Shown: positions 17,372-27,115 of the stretch, one piece after another
Layout of the letters: every line of letters begins with the position of its first letter
Numbering within the stretch: the first letter of the stretch is position 1
Assembly: GCF_008801475.1 (NCBI RefSeq)
Contig: NZ_VZPP01000001.1
Span: 496,001 to 560,000 of the forward strand
Direction of reading: 5' to 3'
DNA length: 64,000 nucleotides
Source of the DNA: Pseudomonas moorei
GTDB taxonomy: Bacteria > Pseudomonadota > Gammaproteobacteria > Pseudomonadales > Pseudomonadaceae
Translations under genes and position numbers: made by a program
The notes under the pieces: model-generated
Seen by the model: the letters and a program-made list of their open reading frames with translations, nothing else
What the model was told of the DNA's origin: nothing
Database searches by the model: none

Positions 17372-18298
17372 ATGATTGATGACCTCAATGACCTTCAATA
17401 CTTCGTCCTCGTGGTGCGCCATAAAGGCTTTACCGCTGCCTCAAAAATCTCGGGTGTTGAAAAAACGCGTTTAAGCCGCAGGGTGGCTATCCTCGAGTCG
17501 CGTCTGGGTGTACGCCTGCTAAACAGAACTACCCGTCAAATTGCCTTGACTGAGGCAGGCTCGCACTTTTATGCGCAATGCCTGACCGTGGTCGAAGGGG
17601 CCAATACGGCGTTCGACAGCATTGCCAACCTGCAAATCGAGCCGGCGGGTATGGTCCGGCTCAGTTGCCCGCAAGTGATGGCGGAGACGTATTTGTCGCC
17701 GATTCTGCCGGGCTATCTGTTGATGCATCCCAAGGTACGCCTGGAACTCAATGCAACGGATCGCGAGGTCAACTTGATCGAGGAGGGCTTCGACCTCGCG
17801 CTCAGGGCCCGCCCGCAAATCGAAGATTCGGCCGGACTGGTTGCGCGAAAACTCGGCGTGGCTCGGCGTGTGCTGGTGGCCAGCCCTGCATTTATCGCAC
17901 GTTGTGGCCAGTTGGAGTCGCCAGAAGATCTCAAGCAAGTAGACACACTTTGCCGTCCGGGAGACGTTCAGAATGGTAAGGGGAGATGGTTGCTGGAAAA
18001 TGGGGGAAGCAGTTGTCTGGCTGCTCACACGCCGCGGTTATTATCGGATGACTTGAGGATGCAACTTGAGGCGTCGATTCATGGTCTCGGTGTAGCGCTC
18101 CTTCCAGAACCCATCGCTTCATCAGCTGTTGCACGCAATCAAGTGGAGTTGGTACTTCGTGGCTGGACAGGTGCGGAACATATTATTCACTTGTTGTTTC
18201 CAAAGCCGAAGGGAATGCTGCCATCGGTAAGGAGCTTGATTGACTACCTTTCCATCCATTTGCCCGCGAGCATTCAAGAACACAGCGTCGTTATCTGA
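17372..18298 (+). CDS. LysR-family regulator, probable pirin/hydrolase regulator
   Basis: A 308-residue LysR protein that begins MIDDLNDLQYFVLVVRHKGF, with HTH AASKISGVEKTRLSRRVAILE and RLLNRTTRQIALTEAG. The C-terminus is FPKPKGMLPSVRSLIDYLS. It resembles the regulator at 47056-47994 over its full length, so the two are paralogues of one subgroup. It is divergent from the pirin gene with 115 bases between starts, the standard arrangement for control of that operon. Confidence 0.9.
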   Translation: MIDDLNDLQYFVLVVRHKGFTAASKISGVEKTRLSRRVAILESRLGVRLLNRTTRQIALTEAGSHFYAQCLTVVEGANTAFDSIANLQIEPAGMVRLSCPQVMAETYLSPILPGYLLMHPKVRLELNATDREVNLIEEGFDLALRARPQIEDSAGLVARKLGVARRVLVASPAFIARCGQLESPEDLKQVDTLCRPGDVQNGKGRWLLENGGSSCLAAHTPRLLSDDLRMQLEASIHGLGVALLPEPIASSAVARNQVELVLRGWTGAEHIIHLLFPKPKGMLPSVRSLIDYLSIHLPASIQEHSVVI

Positions 18299-18324
18299 GT
18301 TGAATATTATTCAATGACCAACGT

Positions 18325-18897
18325 TCAGGTCATTGAAGATGAACGCCTGGACTCTTTTAGTCTTGGGTTATTTCCACGTCCTGCTGCGATCACGCTGACA
18401 CGAACGCGATGGGGTGTCAGCGACTGGGTCAAGGCTCGGCTCATGCGGATCAGGCTACTGTTGGGCCGCAGACATGGATTGGGTTCGCTTATGGCGCTCG
18501 GTGGCGGCTCAATGGTCACAATACTGCCGCCATGTTCGCTATTCATCATGTGTAAATTGGTGCAGTGGACGATGTGATCGTTCAGTGGAGTGTATTCGTG
18601 TTCGCCGCTGTTGTTGATCAGTACATCGACGTTGCCCAAGCACTCTTGAATCGTTGCCAGCGCTGCCTCCACACTGACACGGCATTCGCTGTTTAGGCTG
18701 ACGGTCAACACCACGGCGCCTTCGCAGCGCAGATCCGCCGCCAGTTGAACCAGTTGCCAGGAATGCTGTGCACCAATGGCCACCTGCGCTCCGGCGCGGG
18801 CGATGAGGCGAGCGAAACGCGCACCCAACCGGGTTGAGGCATCTACGACCCATACGACTTTTCCTTCCATGGAAAACGATTGCTGCGGGTCGGTCAT
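18325..18897 (-). pseudogene. degenerate short-chain dehydrogenase
   Basis: A 190-codon open frame that aligns end to end with SDR proteins (MEGKVV, NVDVLINNSGEHEYTP, GGSIVTIE, RVRVSVIAAG) but has lost what they need. The cofactor loop TGxxxGxG reads VDASTRLG, about 40 residues are missing before the active site, and the Y-x-x-x-K pair is replaced by LRPNSS. It should be catalytically inactive. The ATG at 18897 overlaps the TetR stop (ATGA), so it was or is co-translated with that gene. It could persist as a binding protein, but decay is more likely. Confidence 0.65.
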
Positions 18898-19541
18898 CGG
18901 CATAGTTCCCTTGGCACGACTCTTCGAGTAATGGAAGGTCGGCGGTCTGGTACACCGGCCACAGCGACTAGAGTGGGGCTGAGCATTCTCATCACCAGTT
19001 CGGAGTAATGTCGGATCACCTCATCGATGCCCCAGCGTTCATCGGCCTGATACCAGACACAAGCGTGGGTCAGCATATTGAGCAAGGTGCGCGCCATCTG
19101 CTTTGAATCGGCGCAAACGAAAGCCCCCTCCCTCGCGCCCTGCTCGAGTAAGTCCTGCAAGGTTTTCAGGTATATCTGTCGAGCCTGGCAAACCTGTGAT
19201 AACGATTCCTCGTCCAGGCTTCGGAGTTCGAGGTTGCCTAACATCGCTTGGTCTTGATGTTCCAGGTGGTAGCGTATATGGCACGAAATAAAGGAGCGCA
19301 GTTGTATGCTGGCGCTGACATTAGCGGCGGGGCAGTTGCGATTCCACTCGTGACCCAGACTCTGGAGGTACTCCAGGATTAGTTCCAGCAGTAACTCACT
19401 TTTGCTTTTGTAATACAGATAGAGCGTCGAGACATTGACTCCGGACTCAGCCGCCAGTTGACGAAGACTCATCGACTCATAGCCGTTACGGGAAATCAGT
19501 TTGATGGCAGCCAAGCGAATGGTGCTTTCAGTCCTGTTCAT
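18894..19541 (-). CDS. TetR-family regulator
   Basis: A 215-residue TetR protein. The N-terminal HTH reads AAIKLISRNGYESMSLRQLAAESGVNVSTLYLYYKSKSELL, followed by the all-helical ligand domain (GNLELRSLDEES, LEQGAREGAFVCADSKQMARTLLNML) typical of regulators of fatty-acyl or short-chain dehydrogenase genes. It overlaps the start of the degenerate SDR by four bases. Its former target may have been that enzyme; if so its present role is unclear. Confidence 0.88.
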   Translation of the reverse strand: MNRTESTIRLAAIKLISRNGYESMSLRQLAAESGVNVSTLYLYYKSKSELLLELILEYLQSLGHEWNRNCPAANVSASIQLRSFISCHIRYHLEHQDQAMLGNLELRSLDEESLSQVCQARQIYLKTLQDLLEQGAREGAFVCADSKQMARTLLNMLTHACVWYQADERWGIDEVIRHYSELVMRMLSPTLVAVAGVPDRRPSITRRVVPRELCR

Positions 19542-19651
19542 GATGTGATCCTGCGGTCATCCAATTCAACCAGTATCGTTTCGCCAACAATCGCTTCGTC
19601 ATGAGCAGTCGGGGAGTGGTGCGCGCCATACTTGGCAGTTTTGAATAACTT

Positions 19652-19683
19652 AATCAGCCCTTCCATCATTGAAAGAGCTGATT
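19652..19683 (-). terminator. hairpin after gabD
   Basis: On the reverse strand AATCAGC-TCTTTC, loop, GGAAGG-GCTGATT forms an imperfect stem starting 11 bases past the gabD stop, followed by AAGTTATT. Probable terminator of the gabD transcript. Confidence 0.55.
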
Positions 19684-19693
19684 CGGTCGCGTG

Positions 19694-21136
19694 TTACAGG
19701 CTCAGGCAGAGGTATTTGATTTCCAGGTAATCTTCGATGCCGTACTTGGAGCCTTCACGCCCCAGGCCCGACGCCTTGATGCCGCCGAACGGCGCGACTT
19801 CGTTGGAGATCAACCCGGTGTTGACGCCGACCATGCCGTATTCCAGGGCTTCGGCCACACGGAACACACGGCCCAGGTCGCGAGCGTAGAAGTACGAGGC
19901 CAGACCGAACTCGGTGTCGTTCGACATCGCAATCACTTCGGCTTCGTCTTTGAAGCGGAACAGCGGCGCCAATGGACCGAAAGTTTCTTCCTTGGCCACG
20001 GCTGCGTTCTTCGGCACGTTGGTCAGGATGGTCGGCTCGAAGAAGTTGCCTTCCATGCTTTTGCCGCCGGACAGCACGGTGGCGCCTTTGGAAACGGCGT
20101 CAGCAATGTGCTCTTGCACCTTGGCCACGGCTTTTTCGTCAATCAGCGGACCGGTGGTGGTGCCTTCTTCCAGACCGTTGCCGATCTTGAGTTTGGACAC
20201 CGCCACTTTCAGCTTCTCGGCGAACGCGTCGTAGACCGAATCCTGAATGTACAGACGGTTGGCGCAGACGCAGGTCTGGCCGTTGTTGCGGTACTTGGAA
20301 ATGATCGCGCCTTCGACGGCCTTATCCAGGTCCGCGTCGTCGAACACGATGAACGGCGCGTTGCCGCCCAGTTCCAGGGAGACTTTCTTGATGTCCTTGG
20401 CGCATTCAGCCATCAGCTGACGACCGATTTCGGTCGAGCCAGTGAAGGACAATTTACGCACGATCGGGTTGCTGGTCAGCTCGCTGCCGATGTCGCCGGC
20501 ACTGCCGGACACCACGCTGAACACGCCAGCAGGAATGCCGGCACGCTGGGCCAGTTCAGCCAGAGCGAATGCCGAGAACGGCGTTTGCGAAGCAGGCTTG
20601 AGCACCATGGTGCAACCGGCAGCCAAGGCTGGGCCGGCTTTACGGGTGATCATTGCAGCCGGGAAGTTCCACGGGGTGATGGCAGCGGTCACGCCGATTG
20701 GCTGCTTGATCACGATCAGGCGCTTGTCTGGCTGGTGGCCCGGAATCACGTCACCGTAGACGCGCTTGGCTTCTTCGGCGAACCACTCGATAAAGGAAGC
20801 GGCGTAAACGATTTCGCCCTTGGCTTCGGCCAATGGCTTGCCTTGCTCCAGTGTCATCAGGCGAGCCAGGTCGTCCTGGTTCTCGATGATCAGCTCGAAC
20901 CAGCGACGCAGCTTGTTCGCACGGTCCTTGGCGGTCAGTGCACGCCAGGCCGGCAGCGCCTTGTCAGCGGCTTCGATCGCACGGCGGGTTTCGGCAGCGC
21001 CCATTTTCGGCACGGTGCCCAGAATTTCGCCCGTTGCCGGGTTGTTGACCTTGATCGTCTGACCATTGTCCGCATCGACCCAAGCGCCATCGATGAAGGC
21101 TTGCTGGCGGAACAACTGGGTGTCTTTAAGCTGCAT
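19694..21136 (-). CDS. gabD: NADP-dependent succinate-semialdehyde dehydrogenase
   Basis: Oxidises succinate semialdehyde to succinate. The 480-residue protein is a full-length GabD: ITPWNFPAAMITRK, FTGSTEIGRQL, the general base in LELGGNAPF, catalytic Cys in GQTCVCANR, and the C-terminus GLGREGSKYGIEDYLEIKYLCLSL. Two ATGs are adjacent; GGAG fits the second (21136) better. It lies 80 bases after a thiamine-diphosphate enzyme on the same strand rather than beside gabT, so it may serve a different semialdehyde here. Confidence 0.96.
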   Translation of the reverse strand: MQLKDTQLFRQQAFIDGAWVDADNGQTIKVNNPATGEILGTVPKMGAAETRRAIEAADKALPAWRALTAKDRANKLRRWFELIIENQDDLARLMTLEQGKPLAEAKGEIVYAASFIEWFAEEAKRVYGDVIPGHQPDKRLIVIKQPIGVTAAITPWNFPAAMITRKAGPALAAGCTMVLKPASQTPFSAFALAELAQRAGIPAGVFSVVSGSAGDIGSELTSNPIVRKLSFTGSTEIGRQLMAECAKDIKKVSLELGGNAPFIVFDDADLDKAVEGAIISKYRNNGQTCVCANRLYIQDSVYDAFAEKLKVAVSKLKIGNGLEEGTTTGPLIDEKAVAKVQEHIADAVSKGATVLSGGKSMEGNFFEPTILTNVPKNAAVAKEETFGPLAPLFRFKDEAEVIAMSNDTEFGLASYFYARDLGRVFRVAEALEYGMVGVNTGLISNEVAPFGGIKASGLGREGSKYGIEDYLEIKYLCLSL

Positions 21137-21216
21137 CATGAACTCCAGTGTTGTCATTGAACGCGGGCGGCACGGCATCGCGGCACCGCCCCTGAGATTG
21201 AATGATGATAGAAGGA

Positions 21217-22860
21217 TCAGACCAACGCGCTTCTTCTCTTGAGTTCGCTGTTGAGAATGAAATCATTCTCCGAGTAGTCCACGGGGCAATCGATCACGTG
21301 CACACCCGGCTCACTGATGCAGCTCTCCAGCAGTGGAAGGAAGCCTTCGGCGCTTTCTACCCGGTGGCCTTTAGCGCCATAGCTTTGTGCATACATGACA
21401 AAGTCCGGGTTGCCATAGTCCAGACCGAAGTCGGTGAAGCCCATGTTCGACTGCTTCCAGCGGATCATGCCGTAGCCGTCGTCGCGCAGGATGATGACCG
21501 TGAGGTTCATCTTCAAACGCACGGCCGTTTCCAGTTCCTGGCTATTCATCATGAAACCACCGTCACCGCACACGGCGACTACCGGGCGGTCCGGGTAGAC
21601 AAGATGCGAGGCCATGGCCGACGGCAGGCCCGCGCCCATGGTCGCCAGGGCGTTGTCCAGCAGCACGGTATTGGGCTTGTGGGCCTTGTAGTTACGCGCG
21701 AACCAGATCTTGTAGATGCCATTGTCCAGGGCGACGATGCCTTCTGACGGTAAGGCGCGACGCACGTCAGCAACGAAACGCTGCGGGTAAATCGGGAAAC
21801 GCTTGTCGTCCGCGCCCTCGATGATCTGTGCTTCGTTGGCTTCGCGGATCGCCATGAGGCGACTGAAATCCCAATGAGTCTGGATCTGCAGCGCTTCACC
21901 GATCTGCCACACGGCGTTGGCAATGTCGCCCACCACCTCGATTTGCGGGAAGTACACAGGATCGACTTCGGCAGAACGGAAGTTGATGTGGATCACTTCG
22001 GTACCGCCACGGACCATGAAAAATGGCGGCTTTTCAATGACATCGTGGCCGATATTGACGATCAGATCGGCGGCTTCGACAGCGCGGTGCACGAAGTCTC
22101 CAGCGGAAAGGGCAGCGTTGCCGAGAAAGCGTGGATGACGCTCATCCACCACGCCCTTGCCCATTTGCGTGGTGACAAAGGGGATGCCGGTGCTGTCAAT
22201 CAATTGCTTGAGCACCTTGGCCGTCATCTTGCGATTGGCACCTGCACCGATAACCAGAATCGGGCTACGGGCCGCCTGCAGTTTCTGAACGGCTGCTTCG
22301 ATGGATTTGTGCTCGGCCAAAGGGCGTCGATGCAAGCTCGGCGGGACAGGCAGGCTATCCGTCTGCTCGGCGGCGATGTCTTCTGGCAACTCCAGGTGCA
22401 CGGCACCGGGCTTTTCTTCCTCCGCCAAGCGAAACGCTTCGCGTACACGGGACGGAATGTTGTCGGCAGAAGCGAGCTGGTGGGTGTACTTGGTCAGTGG
22501 CTGCATCATGCCGACCACATCGAGGATCTGGAAGCGACCCTGTTTGGACTTTTTGATCGGTTTCTGGCCGGTGATCATTAGCATCGGCATGCCGCCCAGG
22601 TAGGCGTAGGCTCCGGCGGTGACCAGGTTGGTGGCCCCTGGACCAAGAGTCGACAGACTCACACCAGTCTTGCCTGTCAGCCTTCCATAGGTGGCAGCCA
22701 TGAAGCCGGCGGACTGTTCGTGGCGAGTCAGTACCAGCTTGATTTTCGATTTTCGCAGGGACTCAAGCAGATCGAGATTTTCCTCGCCAGGAATGCCGAA
22801 TACAAACTCGACACCTTCATTTTCCAGACATTGCACAACGACATCGGCAGCCTTGGCCAT
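21217..22860 (-). CDS. acetolactate synthase-type thiamine-diphosphate enzyme
   Basis: A 547-residue ThDP enzyme. The N-terminal PYR domain has GIPGEEN and the catalytic Glu in LTRHEQSAGFMA; the middle domain follows; the C-terminal PP domain has CGDGGFMMNSQELETAV with the metal-binding G-D-G...N pattern (RDDGYG). It looks like the catabolic, small-subunit-independent acetolactate synthase group (AlsS/BudB-like), since no ilvN gene follows. Forming acetolactate from two pyruvates is the usual reaction, but related decarboxylases of 2-oxo acids cannot be excluded. Probably in one transcript with gabD. Confidence 0.85.
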   Translation of the reverse strand: MAKAADVVVQCLENEGVEFVFGIPGEENLDLLESLRKSKIKLVLTRHEQSAGFMAATYGRLTGKTGVSLSTLGPGATNLVTAGAYAYLGGMPMLMITGQKPIKKSKQGRFQILDVVGMMQPLTKYTHQLASADNIPSRVREAFRLAEEEKPGAVHLELPEDIAAEQTDSLPVPPSLHRRPLAEHKSIEAAVQKLQAARSPILVIGAGANRKMTAKVLKQLIDSTGIPFVTTQMGKGVVDERHPRFLGNAALSAGDFVHRAVEAADLIVNIGHDVIEKPPFFMVRGGTEVIHINFRSAEVDPVYFPQIEVVGDIANAVWQIGEALQIQTHWDFSRLMAIREANEAQIIEGADDKRFPIYPQRFVADVRRALPSEGIVALDNGIYKIWFARNYKAHKPNTVLLDNALATMGAGLPSAMASHLVYPDRPVVAVCGDGGFMMNSQELETAVRLKMNLTVIILRDDGYGMIRWKQSNMGFTDFGLDYGNPDFVMYAQSYGAKGHRVESAEGFLPLLESCISEPGVHVIDCPVDYSENDFILNSELKRRSALV

Positions 22861-23167
22861 TTTATTGATCTCGAATTAAGGGGCAGCGGATTGAGGTTCC
22901 ATTAAAGACTCGCGAAGCTGAAAAACGGTTAAGTGGGTAACACCATTGTCCTCCAGCATCTGCCACATGATCCCTTCAATCGGACCGGCGAACGGTTTTC
23001 CACTTAAACGAACCTCAACATACAACGAGGATTTAACTCATTTTTATGGGGGGAATAATCCTCGCGCCGCCGCATAAATAATAAAAGCGAATTGTACGCA
23101 TTGATACTATTTGCTTTTGTTATATATATTAAGAGGCCCGATTCAACCCTCTGGTCATTCCTGATAT
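22861..23167. other. 307-base intergenic stretch with an inverted repeat
   Basis: Separates etfA (3' end) from the acetolactate synthase gene (5' end), both reverse strand, so it should hold the promoter of the latter. It is AT-rich. CGAGGATT at 23026-23033 and AATCCTCG at 23057-23064 form an 8-base inverted repeat 23 bases apart, a possible operator. No gene seen. Confidence 0.45.
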
Positions 23168-24097
23168 TTAAACCAGCGAAACCATTTCGGGCACAGCTTC
23201 AAACAGATCAGTCACCAGCCCGTAATCGGCCACCTGGAAGATCGGCGCTTCTTCGTCCTTGTTGATCGCCACGATCACTTTGGAGTCTTTCATGCCGGCC
23301 AGGTGCTGGATCGCGCCGGAGATACCGACCGCGATGTACAGCTGTGGAGCAACGATCTTGCCGGTCTGACCGACCTGCATGTCGTTGGGTACGAAACCTG
23401 CGTCGACCGCGGCGCGCGAAGCACCGACGGCAGCGCCCAGCTTGTCGGCCAGGGCGTACAGGTGTTTGAAGTTGTCGCCGTTCTGCATGCCGCGACCGCC
23501 GGAAACGACGATCTTGGCAGCGGTCAGTTCAGGACGATCGGACTTGGCCAGTTCTTCGCCAACGAAGCTCGAGGTGCCAGCGTTGTGCGCAGCAGCAACC
23601 GCTTCAACAGCAGCCGAACCACCTTCAGCAGCCACCGGGTCGAAACCGGTGGCACGCACGGTGATCACTTTGACCGCAGCGTTCGACTGAACGGTAGCGA
23701 TGGCGTTACCGGCGTAGATCGGGCGCTTGAAGGTATCAGCGCTTTCCACCGAGATGATCTCGGAGATCTGGTCAACTTCCAGCTGAGCGGCAACGCGCGG
23801 CAGGATGTTTTTGCCGTTGGAAGTCGCGGCAGCCAGGATGTGGCTGTAGCCAGCGCCCAGCTCGGCTACCAGCGGCGCTACGTTTTCCGGCAACTGGTGA
23901 GCGTAGGCAGCGTTGTCGGCCACCAGCACTTTGGCCACGCCAGCGATTTTCGCAGCGGCTTCAGCCACGGCGCCAGCGCCCTGGCCAGCGACCAGAACGT
24001 GGATGTCGCCGCCGATTTTGGCAGCGGCAGCCACGGTGTTCAGGGTGGCCGGAGCCACTACCTTGTTGTCGTGTTCAGCGATTACCAAGATAGTCAT
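23168..24097 (-). CDS. etfA: electron transfer flavoprotein alpha subunit
   Basis: A 309-residue EtfA. The C-terminal FAD domain shows [53 protein letters not shown] and [18 protein letters not shown], all standard. With EtfB it accepts electrons from acyl-CoA dehydrogenases and passes them to ETF:quinone oxidoreductase. It follows etfB by two bases. Its place downstream of an acyl-CoA dehydrogenase gene in a catabolic region suggests a dedicated electron acceptor, though a general role is possible. Confidence 0.96.
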   Translation of the reverse strand: MTILVIAEHDNKVVAPATLNTVAAAAKIGGDIHVLVAGQGAGAVAEAAAKIAGVAKVLVADNAAYAHQLPENVAPLVAELGAGYSHILAAATSNGKNILPRVAAQLEVDQISEIISVESADTFKRPIYAGNAIATVQSNAAVKVITVRATGFDPVAAEGGSAAVEAVAAAHNAGTSSFVGEELAKSDRPELTAAKIVVSGGRGMQNGDNFKHLYALADKLGAAVGASRAAVDAGFVPNDMQVGQTGKIVAPQLYIAVGISGAIQHLAGMKDSKVIVAINKDEEAPIFQVADYGLVTDLFEAVPEMVSLV

Positions 24098-24099
24098 GA

Positions 24100-24849
24100 T
24101 TAGATTACCTTCGCTTCGTTTTTCAGTTTCTCGACCAGTTCAGCCACCGACTTGACCTTGATACCCGCGCTGCGTGCAGCCGGCGCTTCGACTTTCACGG
24201 TCTTGTTGGTGGAGGCGGTGGAAACGCCCAAAGCGTCCGGAGTCAGCACTTCGAGAGGCTTCTTCTTGGCTTTCATGATGTTTGGCAGGGACGCATAACG
24301 CGGCTCGTTCAAACGCAGGTCGGTGGTGACGATGGCCGGCAGTTTCAGGGAAACGGTCTGTGCGCCGCCGTCGATTTCGCGGGTCACGGCAACGCTGTCG
24401 CCGGACACTTCGACTTTCGAAGCGAAGGTGCCCTGACCGTAACCGCTCAGTGCAGCGAGCATCTGGCCAGTCTGGTTGTTGTCGCTGTCGATGGCTTGTT
24501 TGCCAAGGATAACCAGCTGAGGCTGTTCCTTGTCGACAACAGCTTTGAGCAGCTTGGCAACGGCCAGGGAAGTCAGATCTTCAGCGGATTCGACGAGGAT
24601 GGCGCGGTCGGCACCCAGAGCCAGCGCGGTGCGCAGTTGCTCTTGAGCGGTGGACGGGCCGACGGAAACGACGACGATTTCAGTCGCAACACCTTTCTCC
24701 TTCAGGCGTACGGCTTCTTCCACTGCGATTTCGCAGAACGGGTTCATCGACATCTTGACGTTGGCGAGGTCGACGCCGGAGTTGTCCGCTTTCACGCGGA
24801 TCTTGACGTTATAGTCGACCACACGCTTGATCGATACCAAAACTCTCAT
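24100..24849 (-). CDS. etfB: electron transfer flavoprotein beta subunit
   Basis: A 249-residue EtfB, starting [19 protein letters not shown] and carrying [19 protein letters not shown] and the loop [22 protein letters not shown] that docks on acyl-CoA dehydrogenases. GGAGG lies ten bases before the ATG at 24849; an upstream in-frame start adds nine codons with no family match. It is co-transcribed with etfA and lies 192 bases after the CitE-type lyase gene. Confidence 0.96.
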   Translation of the reverse strand: MRVLVSIKRVVDYNVKIRVKADNSGVDLANVKMSMNPFCEIAVEEAVRLKEKGVATEIVVVSVGPSTAQEQLRTALALGADRAILVESAEDLTSLAVAKLLKAVVDKEQPQLVILGKQAIDSDNNQTGQMLAALSGYGQGTFASKVEVSGDSVAVTREIDGGAQTVSLKLPAIVTTDLRLNEPRYASLPNIMKAKKKPLEVLTPDALGVSTASTNKTVKVEAPAARSAGIKVKSVAELVEKLKNEAKVI

Positions 24850-24963
24850 AGCAGGGGGCCTCCAAACAAATTTCATGCGCAGTATCAGTGGGCGATATCG
24901 GTGTCGGCCATGGAGCCCGCGTTGCTGGGCTCACAGACCGCGTGAATACCTCCTGAGTTACCG

Positions 24964-24994
24964 CCGCCGGTGGGCGTCGTGGGCGTACCGGCGG
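24964..24994. promoter_or_regulatory. inverted repeat in the lyase-etfB gap
   Basis: CCGCCGGT (24964-24971) and ACCGGCGG (24987-24994) form a perfect 8-base dyad with 15 bases between, in the 192-base gap between the CitE-type gene and etfB. It could attenuate readthrough into etfBA or bind a regulator. No T-tract follows. Confidence 0.35.
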
Positions 24995-25041
24995 AGGCAA
25001 CTCTTTATGGGTGTCTTTTAAATCGGGTGTATTCGGACGTA

Positions 25042-25890
25042 TCAGCGATCAGCGTCAGGCTTCGTCGGTGTGGTCCATGCACTCAGGGACAGAAATTGCC
25101 TAGCGCGCGCCATCACCGGGGCATCGATCATTTCGCCATCGAGTCTGAAGGCGCCTCGGCCATCGGCCGCATCGAGGACGTGGCGGGCCCAAACCAGTTC
25201 TTCCTCCGTCGGTGCCAGGGCGGTGTGAACCACGGCAACCTGTTTCGGATGAATACACAGCATCCCGGCGAAGCCCATATTGCCAGCGGTGCGGGCGTAA
25301 TGTTGCAGACGCTCGCTGTCTTCGATGTTCGAGAACACGCTTTCCAGCGGAGCGGCCAGGCCGGACAGACGAGTCTGCAACAGCAAGGAGTACCGAACTT
25401 GATCGAACATGCGTTCTGCGCCATAGCTGGTCACGTCCAGGCCCAGATCCAGCCCAAGGTCCAATCGGCCGTAGGTCAGGCGCACGACACCGGGTACGCG
25501 TGCCATAGCCGGTAGCGCATCAAGGCCCAGGGCACTCTCAACGATAGGAATCATCATCTTGCCCGTCGCAGATACCCGCAGCAGTTGCTCCGCCGTTTCA
25601 GCCTTGGGTAAAAAGATGCCTTCGACGCCTGGGTGACAACACATTTCCAGGTCGGCTTGATGTTCGGCATGGCCGGCCATATTTACCCGAACCCAGACGC
25701 GGGCAGTGGTGTTGGTGTCAAGGAACGCGCTCAGGTTGGCGCGCGCCTTGGCTTTTTGTTCTTCTTCGACCGCGTCTTCGAAATCAACGATAACGATATC
25801 TGCGCCGCTGATCAGCGCCTTCGTAAAGCGCTCCGGGCGATTCCCCGGAACGAAGAGGGCAGAACGCAATGTTGGGTTATGCATCGGCAT
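25042..25890 (-). CDS. HpcH/HpaI-CitE family lyase, probable citramalyl-CoA lyase
   Basis: A 282-residue TIM-barrel lyase of the CitE/malyl-CoA lyase family. The N-terminal RSALFVPGNRPERF, the DIVIVDFEDAVEEEQK strand, VWVRVN and the metal ligands Glu in PIVESALGLD and Asp in GRLDLGLDL are all present. The family cleaves (3S)-citramalyl-, malyl- or citryl-CoA. Six bases after an acyl-CoA dehydrogenase gene and beside a mesaconyl/itaconyl-CoA hydratase-like gene, the likely reaction is citramalyl-CoA to acetyl-CoA plus pyruvate. This resembles the P. aeruginosa itaconate locus (PA0878-PA0883) as I recall it. Substrate is inferred. Confidence 0.82.
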   Translation of the reverse strand: MPMHNPTLRSALFVPGNRPERFTKALISGADIVIVDFEDAVEEEQKAKARANLSAFLDTNTTARVWVRVNMAGHAEHQADLEMCCHPGVEGIFLPKAETAEQLLRVSATGKMMIPIVESALGLDALPAMARVPGVVRLTYGRLDLGLDLGLDVTSYGAERMFDQVRYSLLLQTRLSGLAAPLESVFSNIEDSERLQHYARTAGNMGFAGMLCIHPKQVAVVHTALAPTEEELVWARHVLDAADGRGAFRLDGEMIDAPVMARARQFLSLSAWTTPTKPDADR

Positions 25891-25896
25891 CTTCCC

Positions 25897-27060
25897 TCAG
25901 AACGAGCGGGGCAACTCGAGCAGATGCTCGGCCACGTACGACAGGATCAGGTTGGTTGAGATCGGTGCAACCTGGTACAGACGGGTTTCGCGGAATTTTC
26001 GCTCTACGTCGTACTCGCAGGCGAAACCGAAGCCACCGTGGGTTTGCAAGCAAGCATTAGCCGCTTCCCAGGACGCCTTGGCTGCGAGGTACTTGGCCAT
26101 GTTGGCGCTTGCGCCGGCGTTGATTCCGCTGTCGTATTCTTCGCAGGCGCGCCAACGCATCAGGTCAGCCGCTTCGATTTCGATGTGGGCTTCCGCGATC
26201 GGGAACTGCACGCCCTGGTTTTGTCCGATCGGACGGCCGAATACCACACGGTCGCGGGCATAGGCGCTGGATTTCTCGGTGAACCAGCGTCCATCGCCGA
26301 TGCACTCGGCAGCGATCAGGGTACGCTCTGCATTGAGGCCATCAAGGATGTAGCGGAAGCCTTTGCCTTCTTCACCGATCAGGCTGTCGGCCGGCAACTC
26401 AAGGTTGTCAAAGAACAATTCGTTGGTTTCGTGATTGACCATGTTGGCAATCGGCTGCACGGTCAGGCCCTTGCCGATGGTCTCGCGCAGATCGACGAGG
26501 AAAATCGACATGCCTTCAGACTTCTTCTTCACCTCCGCTAGCGGTGTGGTGCGGGCGAGGAGGATCATCAGGTCGGAATGTTGGATACGCGAGATCCACA
26601 CCTTCTGGCCGTTGATCACGTACTTGTCGCCCCTGCGCACGGCGGTGGTCTTGATCTTGGTGGTGTCGGTACCAGTGGTAGGCTCGGTCACACCCATCGA
26701 TTGCAGGCGCAGTTCGCCACTGGCCAGTTTCGGCAGGTAGTAGGTCTTCTGCGCGTCGCTGCCATGACGTAGCAGCGTAAACATGTTGTACATCTGGCCG
26801 TGAATGGTGCCGGAGTTGCCGCCACAGTAATTCACTTCTTCCAGGATCACCGAGGCTTCGGCCAGGCCCAGGCCGGAACCGCCGTACTCTTCGGGGATCA
26901 TTGCCGACAACCACCCGGCCTGGGTCATGGCGCTGACGAAGGCTTCAGGAAAACCTTTTTCTTCATCGATCTTGCGCCAGTAGGCAGCGTCGAACTCGGC
27001 ACACAGGGCGCGGACGCCTTCACGGATGGATTTGATGTCTTCGCTGTTACGGTGGCTCAT
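25897..27060 (-). CDS. acyl-CoA dehydrogenase, possible methylsuccinyl-CoA dehydrogenase
   Basis: A 387-residue acyl-CoA dehydrogenase. It has the FAD/substrate segment SMGVTEPTTGTDTTKI, the second signature GQKVWISR, LNAERTLIAAE, and the C-terminal THGGFGFACEYDVERKFRETRL, where the Glu in ACEYD sits at the usual catalytic-base position. GAGGA is eight bases before ATG 27060; 56 further upstream codons are open but unlike the family. By context (hydratase upstream, citramalyl-CoA-type lyase downstream, etfBA beyond, divergent mml operon that yields methylsuccinyl-CoA) I infer methylsuccinyl-CoA oxidation to mesaconyl- or itaconyl-CoA. Confidence 0.82.
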   Translation of the reverse strand: MSHRNSEDIKSIREGVRALCAEFDAAYWRKIDEEKGFPEAFVSAMTQAGWLSAMIPEEYGGSGLGLAEASVILEEVNYCGGNSGTIHGQMYNMFTLLRHGSDAQKTYYLPKLASGELRLQSMGVTEPTTGTDTTKIKTTAVRRGDKYVINGQKVWISRIQHSDLMILLARTTPLAEVKKKSEGMSIFLVDLRETIGKGLTVQPIANMVNHETNELFFDNLELPADSLIGEEGKGFRYILDGLNAERTLIAAECIGDGRWFTEKSSAYARDRVVFGRPIGQNQGVQFPIAEAHIEIEAADLMRWRACEEYDSGINAGASANMAKYLAAKASWEAANACLQTHGGFGFACEYDVERKFRETRLYQVAPISTNLILSYVAEHLLELPRSF

Positions 27061-27115
27061 GGAGCGTTCCTCGAATTGGGCGTCCGCGACCAAGGCGGGC
27101 GCATTTTTTATAGAG

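Noticed and set aside
19691..21160. 489-residue forward open frame opposite gabD
   Set aside because: It mirrors a certain GabD gene; its translation is His/Gly/Val-rich with no domain, the usual shadow of a GC-rich gene.
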